22,263 nt of DNA from JAAGZL01 sp050297535 (GTDB taxonomy: Bacteria > Pseudomonadota > Gammaproteobacteria > Chromatiales > Chromatiaceae), in contig JBNKSV010000036.1 of the NCBI GenBank assembly GCA_050297535.1, forward strand, positions 1 through 22,263, in the 5' to 3' direction. The notes under the pieces were generated by a model that saw only the letters and a program-made list of their open reading frames with translations, was not told the DNA's origin and made no database searches. Positions 15,419-22,263 of the stretch are shown in pieces. Each line of letters begins with the position of its first letter. Position 1 is the first letter of the stretch. Made by a program: the position numbers and the translations under genes.

Positions 15419-15613
15419 ATGGAAGTGATCTACGGTTTAATGCCACTAATGATAGGTCTTGGCCTGGTGGCTGTGCTGGTGTTGTTCTGGGCGGTACGTA
15501 GCGGGCAGTACGATGATATGGATGGTAATGCCAGCCGCATCCTTATGGATGAGGATGTTATGCCTGAGAAGAAAGAGCAGAAGGATGAGAAAGAGGATGC
15601 TGCTAGCAATTAG
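15419..15613 (+). CDS. ccoS: cbb3 oxidase assembly/maturation protein CcoS
   Basis: 64 residues. One N-terminal membrane helix (about 4-27), then WAVRSGQYDDMDGNASRIL, the family signature, and a long acidic and lysine-rich tail. CcoS is needed for cofactor insertion into CcoN. It starts 2 bp after ccoI, so it is translated by coupling. The weak inverted repeat TGCTAG/CTAGCA around its stop (15601-15622) may help end the transcript, but there is only a poor T tract. The convergent gene ends 9 bp later. Confidence 0.93.
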   Translation: MEVIYGLMPLMIGLGLVAVLVLFWAVRSGQYDDMDGNASRILMDEDVMPEKKEQKDEKEDAASN

Positions 15614-15622
15614 CAACTAGCA

Positions 15623-16300
15623 TTATTGTTCGGTCTTCGGCTCTAACTCTAGTAGTGGTTTTGTAACCTCATCAAAACTCGTCGGTTGCACATACTGAAA
15701 TACCTCTTTTCCATTGGGGTTAAGCGCGATATCAAGTCCAATGTTTGGATAGAGCCAGTGTTCAATACCGCTCTCTTCTTTGATGATTGAGGTGGGTGTA
15801 CCAAAGCGTTTTTCCAGCATATCGCTATCAAGATTTGCTGCTGGTATATAGGTGATGCGCTCTATGATAGCGGCCGACGAAGTTGGCATATCCTCTGAAG
15901 ACAGACTTACCTTCATTACTCCGCTGTCTAGTTTATTGATGCGAGCGCCTCTGTTGTACATGGTCTCCAATGCCTTGACGTCCTGAGATAGACTCATTAT
16001 CAGGTCCGCCTTTAACCCACTGATAAAGATAGCGTTAAAATATCCTTCCAGAATGAGATTTTTTTCCTGGGAAACAAAAAGGTTTACCTCGCCGTCATCA
16101 TTAAATGTCTGACGTGCATCTTGCATAGTGCTCTGTCCAAGAGTTATCCCTAATACCTTGGTTGTCCCATTTGGCAGTATTTCAACGCTCCATGGGAGTA
16201 GTGGGTTCTTGTTTGGTGTCTTACCGGTTGGTGTTACGAATAAGATTACTATGGCAAGCAAGGCAAATCCAAGAACTGAAAGGGCTATTTTCTTATCCAA
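15623..16300 (-). CDS. Membrane-anchored protein of unknown function
   Basis: 225 residues. The only reasonable start is TTG at 16300, with GAGG five bases upstream and no ATG available near it; TTG starts often mean low expression. An N-terminal anchor (IALSVLGFALLAIVILFVT, about 5-23) is followed by a soluble domain outside the cytoplasm. The domain has the stretch TKVLGITLGQSTMQDARQTF and later LEKRFGTPTSI and GIEHWLYPNIGLDI. This pattern (a length-defined LG.TLGQST..DA motif and a later ERFG.P) resembles small periplasmic proteins and lipoproteins that occur near respiratory or envelope genes. I do not recognise a defined family. There are no cysteines, so no haem or disulfide is expected. 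It converges on ccoS and is divergent from the Sel1/SPOR gene. Confidence 0.75.
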   Translation of the reverse strand: MDKKIALSVLGFALLAIVILFVTPTGKTPNKNPLLPWSVEILPNGTTKVLGITLGQSTMQDARQTFNDDGEVNLFVSQEKNLILEGYFNAIFISGLKADLIMSLSQDVKALETMYNRGARINKLDSGVMKVSLSSEDMPTSSAAIIERITYIPAANLDSDMLEKRFGTPTSIIKEESGIEHWLYPNIGLDIALNPNGKEVFQYVQPTSFDEVTKPLLELEPKTEQ

Positions 16301-16393
16301 TGTAACCTCGGCGATGTGATATGCAAGAAAATCAATGATACATTATTATCTGATCAATTGCCGTCTCTGGCAAAACAAAGATAAGGGTGCCAT

Positions 16394-17407
16394 GTGATGT
16401 TGCTACTACCTAGAATAATCATCTCTCTGATGTTGCTTCTGATATCCACTACTGTGGTATCCGGACAGCTTGAGGATGGTTTTATAGTATACCAACGTGG
16501 CGACAAGGAGCTTGCTAAACAGAAGTGGTTACCACTGGCAATAAAGGGCGATGTAAGGGCCCAGTTTTTTCTTAGTGTGCTTTTTGATGGTGGTACATCC
16601 GCTGCAGACAAAGATAATGCCAAGCGTTGGTTGACCGCATCGGCAAATAATGGCTTTATCCCGGCACGCTTTAATCTGGGCAACAACTACCATCAAGGCA
16701 AATATGACGCGGTTAATAACAAGATGGCAGAATACTGGTGGAACCAAGCCGCAGTCCAGGGGTTTCCTGAGGCGCAATATCAACTAGCAGCCCTGTATTA
16801 CTGGGGCAGGAGTGGTGTAAGGACAGACCAGGAAGAGGCGTTCTATTGGTTCAAACAGGCGGCTAATCAGGGTTATCAACCGGCGGCGGAGGCGTTGTTG
16901 CTTATGCGGGCAAAAGAACAGCTTCTTCCCCCGGATAGGAATATGCCCGTCAATATCGCCTATGATGACCACCGGATCATATCCAAACTGAAGTTGGATG
17001 CTAAACAGATATCTGCTGCGACAACGCAGGTCGATCTATCCTCTACTTCTACTCCAGGATCAGAACCTAAACAGAAGGGGTTGGCGGCTCAGCATAAAGA
17101 GACCGTATCTGTAGATAAGAAATCAGAGTATCTGGAGAATGATTGGATATCGCAGCAGCCGGGAGATAATTACACCATACAGCTATACGCATCTACCGAA
17201 CTTAAAGAATGTAAAGCCCGTGTTAAGCGCTTGTACCATGACCATCTGCTGGAGGCGCATGCCCAGCCCTTTATCAAAAACGGCCATGAGTATTGTGCTG
17301 TGATCTATGGAAGCTATGTCAGATATTCGCTTGCCAAGACTCAACTCAGCCAGTTGCCGCGCAAGTTAAGGCAGGACAAACCCTGGATAAGAAATCTGGA
17401 CAGATGA
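16394..17407 (+). CDS. Secreted Sel1-repeat protein with C-terminal SPOR domain
   Basis: 337 residues with a signal peptide (about 1-24, ending VVSG). Residues about 28-172 hold Sel1-like alpha-helical repeats: ARFNLGNNYHQGK, AEYWWNQAAVQGFPEAQYQLAALYYWG and AFYWFKQAANQGYQPAAEALL. A linker rich in Ser, Thr and Lys follows, and residues about 256-337 form a SPOR domain (DNYTIQLYAST, YCAVIYGSY), which usually binds denuded peptidoglycan at septa. The combination suggests a periplasmic scaffold linked to the cell wall; partners are unknown. The start may be GTG 16394 or ATG 16397; AAGGGTG (16383-16389) suits the GTG slightly better. It lies alone between divergent and convergent neighbours and ends at a strong terminator. 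Confidence 0.88.
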   Translation: MMLLLPRIIISLMLLLISTTVVSGQLEDGFIVYQRGDKELAKQKWLPLAIKGDVRAQFFLSVLFDGGTSAADKDNAKRWLTASANNGFIPARFNLGNNYHQGKYDAVNNKMAEYWWNQAAVQGFPEAQYQLAALYYWGRSGVRTDQEEAFYWFKQAANQGYQPAAEALLLMRAKEQLLPPDRNMPVNIAYDDHRIISKLKLDAKQISAATTQVDLSSTSTPGSEPKQKGLAAQHKETVSVDKKSEYLENDWISQQPGDNYTIQLYASTELKECKARVKRLYHDHLLEAHAQPFIKNGHEYCAVIYGSYVRYSLAKTQLSQLPRKLRQDKPWIRNLDR

Positions 17408-17454
17408 TGGGGCGTCGGCAAGTGGCGTGAGAGAGTATGACTGGAATAAATAAA

Positions 17455-17486
17455 AAAGGGCAGGAATCTACCTGCCCTTTGTTTTT
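17455..17486. terminator. Strong bidirectional intrinsic terminator
   Basis: AAAGGGCAGG (17455-17464) pairs perfectly with CCTGCCCTTT (17471-17480) around a 6-base loop. GTTTTT follows on the plus strand; on the minus strand the A run before the stem supplies a T tract. It serves both the Sel1/SPOR gene and the convergent DUF3617 gene. Confidence 0.92.
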
Positions 17487-17501
17487 GCTCGATATGACTG
17501 G

Positions 17502-17933
17502 TTATCTCTTCCCGGTTTCCTCACATGGCCCCAGTCTCTTGCCGCTCATCTTGGAGGACATCATCATGCCTTGTGCATTCACCTTGACCTCGCCGTGAGC
17601 GCTGTCTCCGTCGTAAAACATCTGGCCGGTACTTGCCACCGGTCCCTGAGGGCTGGTGCAGGTCAATGCCCATGATACGCTATCTTTCGATGTCTTTAGT
17701 TCCTTTATGTCGCATTCCTGTCCTGGTTTTTTGGTGGCTGGCACTAAGTCTTCTTTGGTAAGGCACTTCCTGTTGACGGTGGCTGGCATCTTCTGCGGCA
17801 TATTGGGAATATTCATCTCTGTTGTCCATTCCCAAAGTCCCGGGTTCATGTTCACCTCGGGGGCATCTTCCGCCATGCTGGGGGGGCAGCAGCAGATGGC
17901 AGTAACCAGAATGGCGATGATCTTGCGTTGCAT
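17502..17933 (-). CDS. DUF3617 family periplasmic protein
   Basis: 143 residues from the ATG at 17933, with a near-perfect GGAGGTG five bases upstream; a longer frame starting further out has no such site. MQRKIIAILVTAICCCPPSMA is a signal peptide. The mature protein starts EDAPEVNMNPGLWEWTTEM, the DUF3617 signature, and has NRKCLTKEDL, GQECDIKEL and a final LGPCEETGKR. The cysteine pattern (C-x-C spaced over the domain, one at the end) suggests disulfides. The function of DUF3617 is unknown; members are typical of proteobacterial envelopes. It shares a terminator with the convergent Sel1/SPOR gene. Confidence 0.85.
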   Translation of the reverse strand: MQRKIIAILVTAICCCPPSMAEDAPEVNMNPGLWEWTTEMNIPNMPQKMPATVNRKCLTKEDLVPATKKPGQECDIKELKTSKDSVSWALTCTSPQGPVASTGQMFYDGDSAHGEVKVNAQGMMMSSKMSGKRLGPCEETGKR

Positions 17934-18170
17934 GGACACCTCCGTTTGTTTGAAATGTGGATATTGCTGAGCGGATTTTATATTTTTTTTGTATTTATAT
18001 GAAGTGTTGTAAGAGTTTGTGGTTGTACGACGCAAAATGATTTAGGGCTAGATAAAATGGCACATGCACTAGATTTCTAACCTACAATTATGATTGATGG
18101 TTTATTCCAGAAAATAACAGAATTGCAGTAGAGATGCGTTGGTTTTGTCCCCTGCGAGAGGCTTGGCAAT
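17934..18170. other. Divergent intergenic region between DUF3617 and receiver genes
   Basis: 237 bp without a gene. It is AT-rich near 17975-18000, where TATAAA-like sequences on the minus strand could serve as -10 for the DUF3617 gene, but no good -35 goes with them. GAGAGG at 18156-18161 is the likely ribosome binding site of the plus-strand receiver gene. Confidence 0.4.
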
Positions 18171-18881
18171 ATGGATGTGACAGATTTATTTCCGCAACTT
18201 CGAATATTGTTGGTCGATGACGAACCTTTTATACGGAAAGTTACTTCAAAGGTGCTGGGTTCACTGAATATCCATAAAGTGTTAGAGGCTGAGAATGGAC
18301 GTGACGCACTACAAGTTCTGGCGCAACACGAAATTGATCTGCTGATAACCGATATACAGATGCCGGATATGAACGGCATCGAACTTATTAAACAAATTCG
18401 TATGGGTGATGCTCCCTGTGATCGCGGTTTACGCACTGTTGTCGCCACTTCGTTTTCCAATACCGAGGTACTGGGTTCTTGTCTTGCCCTGGATATAAAC
18501 GGATTTTTGGTTAAACCGGTTACGCCTGCCGGCGCTGCGCAAAAGATTGAACAGGCACTAGAGGAACAAACACACCTGCACGCCGCGGACGGTTACACCA
18601 GAATTAAAACTGATCTTGCCACGCTTGCGGAGGCAAATAAGAGAGAGGAGAAGAAGGTACATGCCTCTGTTCCTCGTGAAGAAACAGAGGGCGGCAAGTC
18701 AGGTGACACGTCAGTTTCTCTGAGGTTTCTAAAACCAGGCATGATCTTGCAGGAGGATCTGTATGCCAGACACGGGGTGAAATTGTTATCTGCCGGGCAG
18801 ATGCTCAACGAAGGTCTGGTGAACCGTATTCATGAGTTGAGTGTGATTATTGATGCCCTGCAAGTGCGGGTCAGGCTATAG
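18171..18881 (+). CDS. Response-regulator receiver protein with C-terminal HD-GYP/HDOD-associated module
   Basis: 236 residues. A complete receiver domain (about 8-135) has acidic residues D16-D17, phospho-acceptor D61 in LLITDIQMPD and K116 in GFLVKPV. A Lys/Glu-rich linker (about 140-175) precedes a C-terminal module. That module reads LRFLKPGMILQEDLYARHGVKLLSAGQMLNEGL, and this type of stretch often sits next to HD-GYP or HDOD domains in c-di-GMP-related regulators. No enzyme domain follows it here, so the protein has receiver and adaptor parts only. It may act with the convergent REC-EAL protein and the hybrid kinase. The two genes end in the shared palindrome CTATAG (18876-18881), with both stop codons in it. 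Confidence 0.85.
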   Translation: MDVTDLFPQLRILLVDDEPFIRKVTSKVLGSLNIHKVLEAENGRDALQVLAQHEIDLLITDIQMPDMNGIELIKQIRMGDAPCDRGLRTVVATSFSNTEVLGSCLALDINGFLVKPVTPAGAAQKIEQALEEQTHLHAADGYTRIKTDLATLAEANKREEKKVHASVPREETEGGKSGDTSVSLRFLKPGMILQEDLYARHGVKLLSAGQMLNEGLVNRIHELSVIIDALQVRVRL

Positions 18882-20096
18882 CCCAAACAACTCTTTGTTT
18901 ATTCTTGGCCACTGTTTGATCCATTCCGGTATGTCTTCTCCGGGCATGGGTCTTGCGGCAAAATAGCCCTGTACCTGATCGCATCCCAGCTGCGCTATAC
19001 GTTGCCAATCTTCAAGAGTTTCCACCCCTTCAGCTACGATCAGCATATCCAGTTTTTTGGCCATCTCTATGCTAGATTCAAGGATTGTCCTGGTGCGATC
19101 TTGATCACTATTGGATACATAGCTGCGGTCTAGTTTAAGCTCGTCGAATGGCAGGTCACGCAGTTGCGATAGGTTGGAGTGACCTGTGCCAAAGTCGTCT
19201 ATAGAGAGTCTGACCTTTTTCATACGCAGGCGTAACAGGATCTCCAGGGTGTTGACCAGATCTTCCATAAGACGGCTCTCGGTTATCTCCAACTGTAGGC
19301 GGGCAATATCTCCACCTGATCTTGTGATTGTCTCTTCCAGGCGATCGACAAACCCTTCATTGTGGAGGCTATCCATAGAGAGATTGATTGCGATCTTTAG
19401 ATCAATATCTTGTTGTCGCCACCGTGCATCCATTTTGATGGTTTGTTCGACGATGGAGAAGGTGAGTTCGTCTATTAATCCATGCTCTTCAGCCACTGGG
19501 ATAAAGCTATCTGGAAAGATCGGTCCCATAGAGCTGTTAGGCCAGCGCGCCAGCACCTCCACACCTACAGGCATGTGGTCGGCAATGCGTATCTTGGGTT
19601 GAAACCAGGGTATGATTTCTCCGTCCCGGATCGCCTTTTGTAATATCTCTGGGGCGACCATGATGCTCTCCGATGACTTAATCGGCGACATGTCCTGATT
19701 TTTACAATTTGACAGTAGTTCAAGCAGTCTCTCAACCTGAACCGGCTTTTCAATAGCGCCCAGCACTGATAGATTGCGTGCGCGGGCTAGGGACTCGGCC
19801 ATGGTAAGCGTCTGACTATCTTCGCCACTGAACAGCATTATGTCACCGCGATAACCCATTTCGTCAAACCGACGCAACAGATCCAGGCCATCGGCATCAG
19901 GCATGTTGAGATCGGTCAGCACCAAGCCTACAGGAGGAGGCTCGTCAGAGGCGACGATATTCAGGGCGTCAGCCACCGTATCTGCCGTTTTGACATGGGT
20001 AAAACCTAAATGCTGCAGTACCCTTGCTGTGGTCTTAAGTACAAAGGGTTCATCGTCAACCACAAGAACCGAATTTGGATATTTTTTTACATCCAT
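18876..20096 (-). CDS. REC-EAL response regulator, probable c-di-GMP phosphodiesterase
   Basis: 406 residues from ATG 20096; an upstream TTG (first base 20105) overlaps the only binding-site-like AGGTT and is less likely. The receiver domain (about 10-130) has D16-D17-E, phospho-acceptor D62 in LVLTDLNMPD and K117 in AIEKPV. A linker leads to an EAL domain (about 155-400). The catalytic motifs are EVL at 180-182 (EAL in most members), LEITES, IDDFGTGHSNL, KLDRSYV, AEGVET and QGYFAARPMP. All Mg-binding and catalytic acids are visible, so hydrolysis of c-di-GMP to pGpG is likely; Ala-to-Val in the signature is tolerated in active enzymes. It resembles RocR/VieA-type regulators in layout. It begins 18 bp after the hybrid kinase gene and probably takes its phosphate from that kinase. 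Confidence 0.92.
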   Translation of the reverse strand: MDVKKYPNSVLVVDDEPFVLKTTARVLQHLGFTHVKTADTVADALNIVASDEPPPVGLVLTDLNMPDADGLDLLRRFDEMGYRGDIMLFSGEDSQTLTMAESLARARNLSVLGAIEKPVQVERLLELLSNCKNQDMSPIKSSESIMVAPEILQKAIRDGEIIPWFQPKIRIADHMPVGVEVLARWPNSSMGPIFPDSFIPVAEEHGLIDELTFSIVEQTIKMDARWRQQDIDLKIAINLSMDSLHNEGFVDRLEETITRSGGDIARLQLEITESRLMEDLVNTLEILLRLRMKKVRLSIDDFGTGHSNLSQLRDLPFDELKLDRSYVSNSDQDRTRTILESSIEMAKKLDMLIVAEGVETLEDWQRIAQLGCDQVQGYFAARPMPGEDIPEWIKQWPRINKELFGL

Positions 20097-20114
20097 AGTA
20101 TGCAACCTGCCAAA

Positions 20115-22263
20115 TCATTTTGTTTTGCTGTGTTGATTTATCCAATCATGAACCTGATCAAACAGACGGAAAAACTGTTGCATATGTTGGTTCACGGTAT
20201 GGGTGTCACCATGCTTTCCAGCGGTTTCCAGCGCCAGACAGCAATCAGCCAGACTGTTGGCCCCAACAGTACGGGCCGATGATTTCAGCTTGTGCCCCAG
20301 GCTACTAACTGCAAGCAGATCACCAGTGTGGAAGGCGGATCGCATCTGTTCCACGGTCGGTATGCTGGTTTCCAGAAAGTCATCATAGTATTCGTCCAAC
20401 ATCTCTCTATCTTGAGTTCCCAGCAGACGCCCTAATGCCTGAGGGTCGACAATCTCATCAGAGATATCTTCCGCAACATCATGGTCATGTTGTTTCTTTT
20501 CTTTGATCTTTGTGGATGCTGTATCAGGCAGCCAGCGTGCCATCGCCTCCTGTAGTTGATGCAGTTCTATGGGTTTGGTTAAGTAATCATCCATGCCTGC
20601 AGCGAAGCATTTCTGGGCCGCTCCTTTAAGGGCATCGGCAGTGATGGCCAAGATCGGTATATGCTCTTTTGGGTTCTCTTCTTCGCGGATAGTTTTGGAT
20701 AATTGGTAGCCGTCCATCTCCGGCATATGGCAATCGGTCATAAGCATGGCGTAGTTGCCGACACGCCACATCTCCAACGCCTCTTTGCCATTCACAGCCG
20801 TTTCAGCCAGATAACCCGCCAGCTGTAATTGCTGGCTAATTATTTTTCTGTTCGTTTCATTATCATCGGCCAGCAGGATTAGTTTGCCTTTTTCTCTTGC
20901 TTCTTCCAGCGATAGTGAAGTACTCGTAATAACCTCTTTTGGTATATTCAGTTCCTGAATCGGAGACTCAAGTCCCACCACTGCAGCCACCGCATTTACC
21001 AGCGTCGTCCGGTGCATGGCATTCAAGTCCAGGGTCATGCCATCGCCTTCATCGTTTCGAGCATAGCGTCGGCGACCCCGTTCCACCAGGACGAAGCGCA
21101 GTTCCACATCTTTTATCTGGTTACGTAAATTTTTACGTAATATCTTGGCTTCGTCTGGATCCCCTTCGGTATCGATTACTACCACCGGTTCTTTGATGTG
21201 GTGACATGCCTGTTGGCAGATACTGATGGCTTCATTCGGATTTACGGATATTACATCCGCACCGGCATGTTGCAGATAGCTGGTCAACATCCAGGATACA
21301 TCATTGTCTTCTTTTATCAGTAGGACCTTAACTCCACCCAGATCAGAGAAGCAGTTACGGGGCGGCTGCTCTTCCTCTATCTGCAGTGAGAGGTGAACTG
21401 AGAAACTGGTGCCTTCTCCCTCATAACTCAATATCTCAATATGGCCACCCATCATATCGACCAGACGCTCGGTGATGACCAGGCCCAGTCCGGTACCGCC
21501 AAAACGGCGCGTGGTCTCTTCCTCGCCCTGCACAAAGGGCTGGAACAGGCGTTTTTGCACCTCTGTACTCATGCCGACGCCATTGTCCTTAATCCGCAGG
21601 CAAACGTCGGCCTGGCCATTTTTTTGCCCTTCCAGCGTGGCGCTGACGACAACATGCCCATCCCTGTCGGGGAGGTCGCTGCTGAACTTGATGGCGTTCC
21701 CGGTCAGGTTGTAGAGGATCTGGCGCAGACGCACCGGATCGCCTCTGACCTCTGGTATCTTTGGATCGCAGTAGATCAGCAGCTCTACGCCACGTTTTGT
21801 GGCCAGGTGCTGTAGGTTATCCCCCAACTTTTCCACCAGCGGCTCCAGGTTGATAGGCAGCTGCTCAAGATCCAGGCGGCCAGCTTCGATTTTGGAAAAA
21901 TCCAGTATGTCATCGATGATGCTCTGTAACAGTACCGCCGAATCCTTGGCTGTATCGATCAGATCCTGCTGTGATTTGTCCAGCTTGGTGTAGGACAACA
22001 TGTCGACGGTTCCCACCACTCCATACAACGGCGTGCGTATCTCATGGCTCATGGTGGCCAGGAAGGTGGACTTGGCGCGGGTTGCCGCTTCAGCCGTCTC
22101 TCTGGCCTTTATAATCTCTCGTTCCGCCTTCTTGCGTTCGCTGATGTCGATGGAGAAGGCAATAGTCATCGGTTCTCCTGATGGCGGATCCGGCAGATAG
22201 ACGGCGATAACCTCTACAGGTATTTCACCCCCGGTCTTAGTACGGTGTACGGTTTCGAAACGT
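20115..22263 (-). CDS. Hybrid sensor histidine kinase: PAS-HisKA-HATPase-pseudoREC-REC-HPt (5' end outside window)
   Basis: The frame is open to the right edge, so the N-terminus is missing; 715 residues are visible. The first 31, before a Met at 22169, belong to the end of a PAS domain (TKTGGEIPVEVIAVYLPD...). Counting from that Met: HisKA with H42 in MSHEIRTPL, HATPase with N-box (NLTGNAIKF), DNGVGMS and GGTGLGLVI (about 105-262). A degenerate receiver (about 280-400) keeps D333 but has KEDND for the DD pair and no KP motif. A full receiver (about 428-545) has D479 and K532, and an HPt domain has H626 in LGHKLKSSA. It works as a multistep phosphorelay, like BarA/EvgS kinases. The REC-EAL gene follows 18 bp after its stop and is a likely target. 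No membrane helix or signal-binding residue is visible. Confidence 0.92.
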   Translation of the reverse strand, partial: RFETVHRTKTGGEIPVEVIAVYLPDPPSGEPMTIAFSIDISERKKAEREIIKARETAEAATRAKSTFLATMSHEIRTPLYGVVGTVDMLSYTKLDKSQQDLIDTAKDSAVLLQSIIDDILDFSKIEAGRLDLEQLPINLEPLVEKLGDNLQHLATKRGVELLIYCDPKIPEVRGDPVRLRQILYNLTGNAIKFSSDLPDRDGHVVVSATLEGQKNGQADVCLRIKDNGVGMSTEVQKRLFQPFVQGEEETTRRFGGTGLGLVITERLVDMMGGHIEILSYEGEGTSFSVHLSLQIEEEQPPRNCFSDLGGVKVLLIKEDNDVSWMLTSYLQHAGADVISVNPNEAISICQQACHHIKEPVVVIDTEGDPDEAKILRKNLRNQIKDVELRFVLVERGRRRYARNDEGDGMTLDLNAMHRTTLVNAVAAVVGLESPIQELNIPKEVITSTSLSLEEAREKGKLILLADDNETNRKIISQQLQLAGYLAETAVNGKEALEMWRVGNYAMLMTDCHMPEMDGYQLSKTIREEENPKEHIPILAITADALKGAAQKCFAAGMDDYLTKPIELHQLQEAMARWLPDTASTKIKEKKQHDHDVAEDISDEIVDPQALGRLLGTQDREMLDEYYDDFLETSIPTVEQMRSAFHTGDLLAVSSLGHKLKSSARTVGANSLADCCLALETAGKHGDTHTVNQHMQQFFRLFDQVHDWINQHSKTK

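Noticed and set aside
15601..15622. Terminator after ccoS
   Set aside because: The stem is only six pairs with a 10-base loop and no real T tract; kept only as a remark in the ccoS entry.
1..22263. CRISPR arrays, tRNA or rRNA genes, insertion sequences
   Set aside because: No spaced direct repeats, RNA gene signatures, or transposase and integrase motifs were found on either strand.

Overview
This window looks like chromosomal DNA of a gammaproteobacterium that can respire at low oxygen. The evidence is a complete high-affinity cbb3 cytochrome oxidase locus in the order ccoNOQP then ccoGHIS, an E. coli-length SfsA, a QorA-type quinone oxidoreductase, Anr/FNR-type operator sequences, and a multidomain hybrid kinase next to c-di-GMP-type signalling genes. 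A sulfur-oxidising or symbiotic lineage would fit, but nothing here proves it. I see no IS element, integrase, CRISPR array, tRNA or rRNA.

Layout. Positions 1-92 hold a broken copy of the 5' end of the next gene, followed by about 325 bp with no recognisable gene. Positions 417-3059 encode an NdvB-like membrane protein that fuses a GH17 transglycosylase to a GT2 glycan synthase. A small secreted protein (3123-3518) and a convergent quinone oxidoreductase (3502-4485, minus) follow. At 4780-5834 lies an oxidative-stress pair: an iron superoxide reductase and a typical 2-Cys peroxiredoxin. The first makes H2O2 from superoxide and the second removes it. A promoter and an FNR-like site precede the pair. 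sfsA follows at 5903-6607, after a 14-bp hairpin.

The centre (6608-15613) is the cbb3 respiratory locus. A 523-bp leader with one near-perfect and one perfect FNR/Anr box feeds ccoN, ccoO, ccoQ and ccoP. These are followed by a 10-bp hairpin, an unlisted 42-codon single-membrane-span gene, and an intrinsic terminator. After a roughly 300-bp gap comes the assembly operon ccoG, ccoH, ccoI, ccoS. ccoI starts inside the stop region of a 9-codon mini-ORF that carries the good ribosome binding site. Structural and assembly genes are therefore adjacent but probably two transcription units.

The right part holds a TTG-started membrane-anchored hypothetical protein (minus), a secreted Sel1-repeat/SPOR protein with a bidirectional terminator, a DUF3617 periplasmic protein (minus), and a signalling cluster. 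The cluster is a receiver protein with a C-terminal module of the kind found near HD-GYP/HDOD proteins (plus), a REC-EAL c-di-GMP phosphodiesterase (minus), and a PAS-HisKA-HATPase-pseudoREC-REC-HPt hybrid kinase (minus) that runs off the right edge. The kinase and the EAL protein are 18 bp apart on the same strand and probably form one operon. Oxygen or redox sensing, superoxide removal and cell-surface polysaccharide or c-di-GMP control would fit a microaerobic, biofilm-capable cell, but that link is inference from gene order.
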